This document shows, one piece after another, positions 29,101-37,309 of a stretch of 64,000 bases of DNA. Every line of letters starts with the position of its first letter. Position 1 is the first letter of the stretch. The notes below the pieces were generated by a model that was not told the origin of the DNA, ran no database searches, and saw only the letters and a program-made list of their open reading frames with translations. The position numbers and the translations under genes are program-made. The DNA comes from Dromaius novaehollandiae (Eukaryota; Chordata; Aves; Casuariiformes; Dromaiidae), in contig NC_088102.1 of assembly GCF_036370855.1 (NCBI RefSeq), forward strand, positions 17,341,001-17,405,000, given 5' to 3'.

Positions 29101-29184
29101 TTTTGACCTTTGCAAGCATCCATTTTTAATATAATTTCCTGTATTTTTTAAAAAATTGAAAACCTATGTATCTGGCACACTTCA

Positions 29185-29232
29185 CAAAAAAAAAAAAAAA
29201 AAAAAAAAAGAAGAGAGAGAGAGAGAGAGAGA
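29185..29232 (+). repeat. Poly-A plus (GA)n simple repeat
   Basis: About 24 A residues run directly into about ten GA dinucleotides, making an uninterrupted purine strand of nearly 50 bases. Confidence 0.9.
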
Positions 29233-30675
29233 ACGTAGTCATGGTAGCTTATTAAGTTTCAGTTATATAGTGTTTGGGAGTGATAATGCAACTTTCAGGT
29301 GGAAGATCCATCTCCCCATTTCAATTCTGATTCAAAGTCTCTGGCAAATAAACAGATTTCCACAGGTGGGGGATCTACTTTCTCTAGAGTAAAAACTCTT
29401 GGATTATGCCCTGAAGTGATATTTGCAAACTCTAAAGCTCCTAAAACACCACAGACATTTCAGAAGTACATTATGTGTATGTTAAAGGGAACAATGCAGT
29501 AAGTGTCTTTTGTATGGTTCACTTATTTATTTTTAAATCTAACTTTTTTTCTCTAACTCCCTAGAAAAGCTTTTTGAGGCTCTTTACATTACAAATAAAT
29601 GGCTACTTTGGGTGTAATTTCCTAGTGCCTTTTTGGAGAGAGGAGAGATTCTAGTAGCATTAAGTCTGTACAGTTTATACCGTAAAGAAGTGTTTTAGCC
29701 AGTGTAATAATACTTGTGTTGAATAAGTGCAGACCACACACAATTTCTGTTGACTTGATTTGGAGCTGTGTGTGCTCGGGATCTCTTGTGGTTTAGAGTC
29801 CAGTGTGCCACATGATGATCCAAAAACTTAGTTCAGTCACTGAAAAAGACAAATCAACAAAAGAGGTCTTAGTTTGGTTTATGTTTGTTGATTAGGAAAG
29901 CAGGCTTTTGGTTTATTTTATTTTTGGTTTTGTTTTTTTAATTACTGTATTTATACTAGCATAAACCCTAGAAAGAGATCTAATCACAGAATCATGCTTA
30001 AAATGAGTACAGCTTAGACACAGTATATACAGGGATTAGACTCTATATTTATATCTACCCAAGCACAGTCATATGTGCATATGTGACTGTATCTGTAACA
30101 TAAGGAATTAGAATCACTCACCTTCACAGAGAAAAATTAAAGTACTAAAGGATTAGAGTGAAGGCACCTTGTCTTGGAAGCTGCTGAGCACGCTGTTATG
30201 GTTTGGTTCAATTTGCAGAATTTTTGGCTGTCGGCTGTACGATGGTGGAGAGTCACTTTTAAACATGGGTTGGCCATGCCTATATCAGCTCTACAGCATG
30301 TCCCTTGGTATAAAACCTTTCCTTAAAGTAGATATCTGGATCATCCCACTTTACTAGGCTTGAAAAGTTTTGACAACAATATCTTTTAGTAAAGTATCTG
30401 ATTCAAATGGCATCTGAAGAAAAGTAAAAACTACCAAGTAACAGAGCAACCTCCTGTTGATTCCTGTGAGTGCAAAGACCCTAAGTGTCCTCCCACTGTT
30501 CTCTTGAACAGATACATTATTATCATAAAAAAAAAATCTCCTTTGCAATGTTCTGCATCTGTTTAGGTGTAGCATGTTTCTTCTCTTTAGAGAAAAAACA
30601 TCTGTCCTGCTTTATCACTATTGTTAGACCTTTCTGTTTGCTAAGTGTGCTGTGTGTTGGAATATACATGAAACC

Positions 30676-30707
30676 GGGGGGGGGGGGGGGGTGGGGGGGT
30701 GGGGGGG
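30676..30707 (+). repeat. Poly-G tract G16-T-G7-T-G7
   Basis: Thirty of 32 bases are G, interrupted by two T. Runs of this length can form intramolecular G-quadruplexes. Homopolymer length is also a common sequencing-error point. Confidence 0.9.
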
Positions 30708-32338
30708 AAGGAGCTCTCTTTTGCTTTGTTCCTGTTCATGGACATCTTTAAGTGATTCTACTTCCTTCATTAGATTACATCACATCAGACTAAATCCAAA
30801 TTAGCTATTAAATTGCTATAGCATCTGAATTGTCTACAACAAAATGTGTCTATGTTGACTTGTTACATTTCTGAAAAAAAAAATCACTTCCATACACTAA
30901 CAAAAGGGGTAGTGTATCTTGAGAACTCTGTGTATGACAAACTGACATATACAATAAATATGGATTTTACTACAGTAACAGATTGAAATTATATAGTTCA
31001 TTTAAACCTTTTTCCAACTTCAGCTTAGCCCCAGCTAAAGCACACAGGAAATAAACATATTGAGCTGTCTGGCACCAGGCAACTATCCAGGTCCTGTTCT
31101 GTCTAGCACTGGGTTAGGCTTATCCATCCAATCAACATTAGGAGGTTTATTTATGTGAGACAGATATATTAGTAATAAATGGATTTATTCAGTAGCTTGG
31201 TGGATTTATACATGTACAAAATCATTTTAGTTTAAGGAGACCTAAAACTGAGTCACACACTATTTTTATGCCCTGTATCCTGAAGCTCTTACTGCAAGTT
31301 CTACTCTGCTCTTCACAAGAAAAAAAAATGCTAATTGAAGTCAATGGGAAGTTTGCGGGAAGAAAAACTGCAAAAAGGCTTTGGAGTTGGTGAAATGCAA
31401 GTGAACACACAGCTAAATGGCAATTCAAATGATTATGGAATATTTATATACATTTTATGCAATATTCTGTACAAAAAAGTTCAGTTTAATTTGCAACAGG
31501 ATAGTCCGTAAAAGGGAAACAATTCATAAAAATATATTGAGAAAGGATATCAGAGGTTTTTTTTTTATGACACCTATTCGTACTTTAGACAGATTTTGTT
31601 CCAAGGCAATCATTTGACATTCAAGTCAGGTCTGTGCTACCTTGAAGTCCGTTTCCACTGATTCGTCTGTTGTTTTTTAGAAAACAAGACGGAGAATTCA
31701 CATTAATGCTATGGTTTATCCATTTCAATCACATAGTAAGTGGTGTATTCTCACCTCATTTGCAGTTTTTAATTCCAAATGAACATTGCTTTTGAAATGT
31801 CCCTTCTTTCTCCCCTTTATGCTGCCACTTGAAAGTTGAAATGTAGCAAGAATGTAATGTTAGGTGCCAGTTTTCTGAATTACAGGGTGACTGCTTTAGC
31901 TGATCCCAAAAAGCAAGTGTCTTTTTATACCGCATAAAAGCCTGAAATGTTTACATATCAGAAGGCTATAGGCCAATTTCTGTCAAAATTATACGTGAAG
32001 TTAAGCAGTACAAGCAATTTATTTAAACACTAGTCATTGTAGAAAAATTCAAAACCATATGCTCTTTTAGCAGTTTTTCACAAATGCATTTGACCCATGA
32101 CTTGGCAAGACATGCATGCTTCATAATTTACTCTAAATTTCAAATTCCCCTGACATTTAAATAAAAGATCTTCATTAATAAAGTTTATATGAATGAAAAC
32201 TTTAGAAGTTGATATTGTTAGGGGGAAGCTTTAGACAAAACGCTTTTTTGCCTCGTTTTCAACGGACTGGCTTTCCTAAGAAGTCCAAGATAAGTTTATT
32301 CTGGGAACAAATTACGGTAATTTCGCATTGTATGATTT

Positions 32339-32353
32339 GGGGGGGGGGGGGGG
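32339..32353 (+). repeat. Poly-G tract (15 G)
   Basis: Fifteen consecutive G at the left edge of the first CpG island upstream of GSC. It is the second of four long G runs on the + strand within 5 kb upstream of the gene. Confidence 0.9.
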
Positions 32354-32369
32354 AGTAATGATGCAAGCA

Positions 32370-32695
32370 ATTCGAGACGAACCCGGGGAACGCCGACGGC
32401 GAAGGGTGCCGGCCGCGGCAGCCGGCGGGCGCCGCGCTGCGCCGCGCTTTGCTTTCGGGCGGGTTTCGCCGCCCCGACAAGCCGCGAGCTCTGGTTTCGC
32501 CCAGCTTCGCCCCGCGCCCGCCGGGCGGTGGGTGCCGGCCGCGGGGCCGAGCCGCGCCGGGGCTGCGCTGCGGCCCCCCGCGGAGGGTGCGCGGCGCTGA
32601 CGGCCCCGCCGCGGCCGGGCGCTGCTGCCGCCGGCCCCTCCGGCGCGGCCGCGCAGGGCGAGTGCGAGAAACCCGAGGCGCTCTGAACCGCCGGA
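32370..32695. promoter_or_regulatory. CpG island about 2.8 kb upstream of the GSC promoter
   Basis: The base composition switches sharply from AT-rich desert to more than 70% G+C with frequent CpG (many CGCG, GCCG and GGCG words), then back to AT-rich at about 32.70 kb. Open frames here are composition artefacts rich in Arg, Ala, Gly and Pro. Islands of this kind mark promoters or Polycomb-regulated control elements of developmental genes. Here it may serve an upstream or divergent non-coding transcript or be a GSC control element. No TATA box or exon can be assigned. Confidence 0.7.
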
Positions 32696-33239
32696 ATTAT
32701 TCTTTAATATCTTAAAATAATAATAAAAAAAACCGGCCGATTCCTCAACAAGCGAATTTTCATAGACTTGTGTACGGTGATTGCTTTGTATGAAATCGTG
32801 TTTGGGTAATAATATTGAAAATCAGTGCAGTGTTTACTTTATTTCATACCTAACAGCTTGTTCTGCCCGCTGCCGTACTCCTCTTTAGATCTCTCTTCCA
32901 ACCCATGCTGTGACTATCCTCCAGTAACAAACAATTGCTTAGCAACACTAAGCAACACAATTTGCTTGCGTTTCATTTGTTATTACAATTTCATCCCGAC
33001 ATTGTGTGACAGATGATTGTTTGTTTAACGCAATATTACGTCTGCAAAGTTAGCGAGGAGTGGATGCAAAATGAGAAACTCCTAGAGCAGGTTTTATGAA
33101 GTGTATGTCAAAACAGGGGTTTGCACGGCAAGACTTCTAATATTAAAAAAAAAAAAAAAAAAAAACCTCTCCAACAGGGGTAAGAAGTTATTTGAAAATG
33201 AACTCTATCCAGTAATTAAGAATAAATGGGAAGCATTGC
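32696..33239. other. AT-rich interval between two CpG islands, possible regulatory DNA
   Basis: No gene. The sequence has many homeodomain-type cores and an imperfect RFX X-box-like palindrome, ATTGCTTAGCAAC at 32934-32946, followed by another AGCAAC at 32951-32956. A 21-base poly-A run lies at 33145-33165. Its position between CpG islands makes it a candidate enhancer interval, which is inference only. Confidence 0.35.
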
Positions 33240-33890
33240 AGTGTGGCGGAGCATGCTTTCGCACAGCCTTCCAGGTCGAAAAACGCGCTGGGAAGGCGAG
33301 TGATGGCCCAGCAAAAGCGGGATGTATCTTGCCAGGGCTGATATCGCGCCCGGGTGACGGAGCGGAGCCCCTGCGACGCCTGATTTTGCCCCGCGGCGCC
33401 TGCTTTCACCTGCAAGAGGCCGGACAGGAGCGGAGATGAAACACCGGTGCGAGCGGTGCCACGCACCAAGGAGCAGTCGGCCCCGGCCGCGGGCACCCCA
33501 CCGCGCGGGGCTCCGCACGAGCGGGACTTCAGCGGGGTTACGCGGTCCCCCACGACCCGGCGGTGCCGGGAGCGGCGCGGTGGCGCCCGGGCGCGGCGTC
33601 GGCGCTGGGCGAGGCGCGGAGCCCCGCGGAGCCCAGCCCGGCGCTGCCTGCGGCGCCGGGGCCGCCGGCGGGACCCGGCGGCGGAGGGGCTTTGCCCGTG
33701 CGCGCAGGCGGCCGAGCTCGCCGCGGCCCCGTCCGCGGGGCGGTGCCCCGCCCGCTGCCCCCGCCTCGCCGCCGCAGGACGCTCCGCGGGCACCTCGGCA
33801 GGGCCGCCCAGGACGGGAACACGCAGCCCCACCGCGGGATGAGGCAGCGCGCTGCTCTGTGCGCGGGGTGACCGAGCCAGACCCAGGGAA
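33240..33890. promoter_or_regulatory. CpG island about 1.6-2.2 kb upstream of the GSC promoter
   Basis: About 650 bases of very GC-rich DNA with high CpG density. It produces long overlapping open frames on both strands (the largest about 250 codons, minus strand), all dominated by Arg, Ala, Gly and Pro, as expected from composition alone. No Kozak-supported start with recognisable content is present. The most likely roles are promoter of an upstream antisense or divergent non-coding RNA, or a Polycomb-regulated island of the GSC locus. A small overlooked exon cannot be excluded. Confidence 0.7.
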
Positions 33891-34410
33891 CTGCTTGCCA
33901 AAAAGAAACAGCAAACAAACAAAACTCAAAACCGAACCCACCCCCCCCAAAATCTCTGTCGAATAGTTTCGCTTCACATCAAATTAACAAAATCTGCACG
34001 AAGCTCAAATATAAATGCCAGAGGGGAAAAGACATTGATCGGCAAATAAACTGGAGCAAAGGAAACGATGCGAATAATTAGCCACATTGCGAGGCACTTA
34101 AAAAGTGAAAACTAAGCCTTTTGTTGTTGTTGTTTGTTTCCTTGATGTTCATACGAGTCTTTTACTAGAAATAGGTTTTAGGTTTACATCACTTTCAGAC
34201 GCAGTTATAAATCCCGGAACATCGAGGGAGAGAAGGACACAGACAAACTGAGAGTAAGCGTTAACGAGGATATTCTTTGTTGAGGAAAAAATAAGATGTT
34301 CCTCGTGAACGGATCTTAATGGCTTGTTTTCATTTCATGCGTACAATTTCCTACCTTCTTTGATGGAGGGTTGATGGGGTAAATAGTCTAATCTTATTCA
34401 GTTCACCTCC

Positions 34411-34445
34411 TGTGGATTCCCAGTGACAGTCGTGACAGACGAAGT
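34411..34445 (+). promoter_or_regulatory. Candidate Nodal/Activin-type element (FoxH1 plus TGACAG pair)
   Basis: TGTGGATT at 34411-34418 matches the FoxH1 (FAST) consensus. Within the next 20 bases are two TGACAG words (about 34423 and 34432), the core of MEIS/PKNOX/TGIF sites, and a CAGAC Smad half-site overlapping the second. FoxH1 with Smad2/3 drives Nodal-responsive organizer genes, and GSC is a classical Nodal/Activin target. The location about 1 kb upstream of the TATA box fits a control role. This is a motif-based inference; an 8-bp match alone is expected about twice by chance in 64 kb. Confidence 0.35.
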
Positions 34446-34619
34446 ATTCTGCAAATCACAAGAGCCAGCAACCAAGAGAGCCAAACGTCTTAATAGAAGG
34501 AGTTTTAGGGACTTGAAACTACTGCATTTTAAATGCAAGAAACATGCAGAATACAAAGAAGTTCTCCGTATCATCGCAACTCTATAGTCTTTGTTTTCTA
34601 AGCTAGAAAAGGAATGATA

Positions 34620-34692
34620 GAAAAGAAAAGAAAAGAAAAGAAAAGAAAGGAAAAGAAAAGAAAAGAAAAGAGAAGAAAAGAAAAGAAAAGAG
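34620..34692 (+). repeat. (GAAAA)n pentanucleotide microsatellite
   Basis: About 14 copies of GAAAA with a few one-base interruptions, forming a pure purine strand of about 70 bases. It lies about 0.8 kb upstream of the GSC TATA box and is likely length-polymorphic. Confidence 0.95.
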
Positions 34693-35014
34693 CATCAAAA
34701 GCAAGTCAGAACACCTACCAGACCCGGGGATTTGAGATGGCACTGGTCATTAACGTTTCCACCTCCTCGCTTGTTTAAAAACAAAAAGTGATACCTGCTT
34801 GGGTCTGAATGTGTAAAAAAATGTTTACAACATTCACGCGCCCTAGTTCCGCCAGGTGTTCTAGGAAAAGAGAGAAAAAAAGTTCATTTTCTCAGCAGAA
34901 GACATTGTTGCTTCACTGTTTAAAGCGTTAATCAGAAAAACGCATATTCCTCAATGGTCCTTCAGTTTTCCGAGCCAGAGGACGCAAGACTCAAACCGTG
35001 CCACAAAAACACTT

Positions 35015-35029
35015 GGGGGGGGGGGGGGG
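35015..35029 (+). repeat. Poly-G tract (15 G)
   Basis: Fifteen consecutive G, about 430 bases upstream of the GSC TATA box. Confidence 0.9.
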
Positions 35030-35208
35030 AAGTTGCACGATTGTATTGGAGTTTATTTTTTTTTTAAGTGCTTCCTAACTACTTCGAAGCATTAATAATG
35101 AATCTGAGCCCCAGACAGAGGAAATCGCACCCACTAATGTGAACTAACACGAGTAAAGTAGGTGCATAATAGACAAGGCTAGGAGCTGCTAACCACTTCT
35201 GCACAATG

Positions 35209-35240
35209 GCATTAATAAGATTAACCTGGGCAATTAGCCG
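35209..35240 (+). promoter_or_regulatory. GSC distal-element-like homeodomain cluster (P3 site)
   Basis: The 11-mer TAATAAGATTA at 35213-35223 is a TAAT-N3-ATTA palindrome, the P3 site bound by dimers of paired-type homeodomains. It is followed by CAATTAG at 35231-35237. The arrangement closely resembles the activin-responsive distal element described in frog and mouse goosecoid promoters, where Mix/Bix-class homeodomain proteins recruit Smads. It sits about 235 bases upstream of the TATA box. Assignment to that element is from memory of the published motif order and should be checked by alignment. Confidence 0.65.
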
Positions 35241-35289
35241 GTGCAGCAGAGATCAAGCCTAAATCTGAGGCCTTTCAAAAAAAGCCCAC

Positions 35290-35326
35290 TAATGGAAAGG
35301 ATTAGGTTAATTTCATTAATTCTCAA
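35290..35326 (+). promoter_or_regulatory. GSC proximal-element-like cluster (GGATTA plus P3 site)
   Basis: GGATTA at 35299-35304 is the reverse complement of TAATCC, the preferred site of K50 homeodomains such as GSC and OTX2. Directly after it, TAATTTCATTA at 35308-35318 is a second TAAT-N3-ATTA dimer site. This matches the layout of the Wnt/Siamois-responsive proximal element of frog goosecoid. The GGATTA word also fits the reported negative autoregulation of goosecoid. It lies about 140 bases upstream of the TATA box. The motifs are seen directly; the regulatory roles are taken from other vertebrates. Confidence 0.65.
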
Positions 35327-35374
35327 TACACAGACCCAAGCTCCTTTCACTCCTTTGTGTAGCCCCCACGAAAA

Positions 35375-35388
35375 GGGGGGGGGGGGGG
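35375..35388 (+). repeat. Poly-G tract in the GSC proximal promoter (14 G)
   Basis: Fourteen consecutive G between the proximal homeodomain cluster and the TATA box, ending 68 bases before TATAAA. A poly(dG) string of similar length is a functional element of the chicken adult beta-globin promoter. Whether this one matters is unknown. Confidence 0.85.
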
Positions 35389-35440
35389 ATCAAATCTGGT
35401 TTTGTTTGTCATCTGCATATTACCAGGAACTAAATCCAGG

Positions 35441-35465
35441 ATGACGTCGCCTGGGTATAAAAAAG
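35441..35465 (+). promoter_or_regulatory. GSC: GSC core promoter: CRE and TATA box
   Basis: TGACGTC at 35442-35448 is a near-perfect CRE/ATF site, and TATAAAAAAG at 35456-35465 is a strong TATA box 14 bases downstream. The transcription start is therefore expected near 35484-35490, giving a 5' leader of about 325-330 bases before the ATG at 35815. TATA-driven initiation agrees with known vertebrate goosecoid promoters. If transcription starts before 35493, the message begins almost at once with an upstream ATG that opens a 62-codon reading frame (35493-35681). Confidence 0.85.
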
Positions 35466-35485
35466 GGAAGAGGTTCAGATGGATT

Positions 35486-35814
35486 ATACTCCATGCAGCC
35501 CTCTGGGTTGAGACCAGTAAACAGGCGAGAGTTGAGGGGGGAAAGTTCCCGGGGTGGATCCTGCGCGCACACACGCACACGCACGCACACGCACACACGC
35601 ACTCGCACTCGCACACTCGCACTCTGCCCGCGAGCTGCCCTCGGAAAAAGCTCCGCTCCTTTCGCTCCGATCCCTTTTTAAAAATTCTCCGAAAAGTTTC
35701 GATTTCGCGGCTCTCCAGCCTCCCCCCCCCCACACCCGCCACCGCAACCACCACGTCCCCTCCGCCCCCTCCCCCCGGCCGGTCCCCGCTGCCCTCCCCG
35801 GCACGGCTTGGGGC
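35486..35814 (+). other. GSC: GSC 5' UTR (start inferred)
   Basis: This is the leader between the predicted start (about 30 bases after the TATA box) and the initiator ATG. It contains a CA/CG-rich microsatellite-like stretch at about 35568-35625 and C-rich runs at 35720-35780. The GSC frame stays open upstream to at least 35554, but no in-frame ATG precedes 35815. Confidence 0.6.
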
Positions 35815-37129
35815 ATGCCTGCGAGCATGTTCAGCATCGACAACATCCTGGCCGCCAGACCTCGCTGCAAGGACTCGCTCCTGCTGCCCCCGAGCGCCGC
35901 GCCCGTCGTCTTCCCCGGCCTCCACGGGGACTCGCTCTACGGCGGCGCCTCCGACTACGGCGGATTTTACTCGCGGGCGGTGGCACCCGCCTCCAGCCTG
36001 CCGGCGGTCAGCGGATCGAGGATCGGCTACAACAACTACTACTACGGGCAGCTGCATGTGCAGGCGGCCCCCGTGGGCCCCTCGTGCTGCGGCGCCGTGC
36101 CGCCCCTCGGCGCCCAGCAGTGCTCCTGCGTCCCCGCCGCAGGTAAGGCGGCCCCGGCCGGGGGGCTCCCCGCCGGCTCCCCGGGCGCCCGGGCTTGCTT
36201 TGTGCGGGAGCTGGGGGGGGGACGGGGCGGCGGCGGCGGGTGTCGGGGAGCGGTTCTCGCAGCCTCGCGCGAAGCCTGTCGTCTTCTTGTCTGTCCGTCC
36301 GTAGGTTACGAGGGCACCGGCTCGGTCCTGATGTCCCCTGTTCCCCACCAGATGTTGCCCTACATGAACGTGGGCACTTTGTCCCGGACGGAGCTGCAGT
36401 TACTGAACCAGCTGCACTGCAGGCGAAAAAGACGGCACCGGACCATCTTCACTGACGAGCAGCTAGAAGCTCTGGAAAACCTCTTCCAGGAAACGAAATA
36501 CCCAGACGTGGGCACCAGGGAGCAGCTGGCCAGAAGGGTGCATTTAAGAGAGGAGAAAGTGGAGGTACTGTGCTTCCCTTTACCTCCTTCCACCCTCTCC
36601 CCTTTGCATCTAAACGCGAAAGGACTGGAGGTACCTGGATGTGGCCCCAGGCACCGCTCCGCTCTGCCGGCCGCGGCGAGCTGACGGTAGCGAGGGCAAC
36701 AGGTTTGCGGGGGGAAGTTTCTCTAAATCCGCCGAGCGCCTCGCTGGAGGCGGCGGGACGAGCCGGTTCCAGGGCCGAGAGCGAACGCCGGGAGGCGGCG
36801 GCTGCTCCCCACCGCGCCCGGCGCTTGCGGCGCGCAGCGAGACGCGGCGCCCGCCCGTGTCTGCGCCCGGTCCCCGCGGCGTGCGGAGGGAGGGCGCGCG
36901 GCCGGGGCCGGGCGGGGAGGGAGGGAGGCCGGCGCGGTCGTGTCCTAGTCTCACGGTTTAATTCCTCACACAACAGGTTTGGTTCAAAAACCGCCGGGCG
37001 AAATGGAGGAGGCAAAAGCGATCATCTTCGGAGGAGTCAGAAAACGCGCAAAAATGGAATAAAGCGTCCAAAACGTCTCCGGAGAAGAGGCAAGAAGAAG
37101 GGAAAAGTGACTTGGACTCCGACAGCTGA
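35815..37129 (+). CDS. GSC: Goosecoid homeobox transcription factor, three exons, 246 aa
   Basis: Exons are 35815-36142, 36305-36564 and 36977-37129 (stop TGA 37127-37129). Junctions are CAG|GTAAGG with TAG|G (phase 1) and GAG|GTACTG with ACAG|G (phase 0). The protein begins [18 protein letters not shown]; residues 6-13 (FSIDNILA) form the eh1/GEH Groucho-corepressor motif. A Tyr-rich segment ([12 protein letters not shown]) follows, then a conserved stretch ([20 protein letters not shown]) before the homeodomain at residues 151-210, which has WFKNRRAKW with Lys at homeodomain position 50, the Bicoid-like specificity for TAATCC. Intron 2 splits the homeobox before VWF, the standard goosecoid position. 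The Ser/Glu/Lys-rich tail ends DLDSDS. Length agrees with the family (about 245-257 aa), with no frameshift or missing key residue. GSC is a nuclear repressor of the Spemann organizer/prechordal mesoderm, also used in craniofacial development, and is induced by Nodal/Activin and Wnt. The ATG at 35815 has G at -3; Met5 (35827) has A at -3 and could also be used. Confidence 0.97.
36143..36304 (+). other. GSC: GSC intron 1 (162 bp, in frame and stop-free)
   Basis: It begins GTAAGG and ends CGTAG. Its length is a multiple of three and the reading frame crosses it without a stop, so an unspliced message would encode a 54-residue Ala/Gly/Arg-rich insertion between the Tyr-rich region and the pre-homeodomain block. 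It is very GC-rich. The good donor site and the known gene structure favour normal removal. Confidence 0.9.
36565..36976 (+). other. GSC: GSC intron 2 (412 bp)
   Basis: Starts GTACTG and ends CACAACAG. It interrupts the homeobox between homeodomain residues 46 and 47. The middle is GC-rich with many CpGs and generates spurious open frames on both strands; retention of the intron would end the protein at the TGA at 36682. Confidence 0.92.
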
Positions 37130-37300
37130 TGCCCGCGCAGAGGGGACATTTCCCGTGGACTGTAGGATATGCTCCGGAGGATGCGACTGTCTTGCACAAG
37201 CTCTGCCTTGTCGGAGGGGGAAAAAATATATATCTGTATATACTGTACATTGGCCCGCGCTGATTTCGTGTAAATAAAATGTGTTGCGGAGGGTTGCACA
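37130..37300 (+). terminator. GSC: GSC 3' UTR and polyadenylation signal
   Basis: AATAAA lies at 37273-37278, 144 bases after the stop codon, followed by a GT-rich stretch (tgtgttgcggagggttgc) typical of a cleavage-stimulation region. The UTR has an AT-alternating patch (about 37226-37250) with TGTAC words. The short UTR makes the spliced mRNA about 1.2-1.25 kb from the inferred start. Confidence 0.85.
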
Positions 37301-37309
37301 GGTAGACGG

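Larger units (their letters stand above)
20101..32335. other. AT-rich gene desert upstream of GSC
   Basis: Twelve kilobases without a supportable gene on either strand. Frames stay below about 100 codons and have no domain signal. CpG is rare. Only simple repeats stand out (29185-29232 and 30676-30707). Such a desert beside a developmental homeobox gene commonly holds long-range enhancers, but none can be read from a single sequence. Confidence 0.6.

Noticed and set aside
33188-33977. Long frames of about 126-253 codons on both strands in the upstream CpG island
   Set aside because: They are rich in Arg, Ala, Gly and Pro, overlap each other in several frames, and have no domain. High G+C removes stop codons, so length is not evidence of coding.
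34200-34220. TATAAAT at about 34206 as a second promoter
   Set aside because: It is a single AT-rich word without a downstream reading frame, and the TATA box at 35456 is correctly placed for GSC.
35347-36348. A 333-codon minus-strand frame opposite GSC exon 1
   Set aside because: It is the antisense shadow of a GC-rich coding exon and CpG island, with low-complexity composition.
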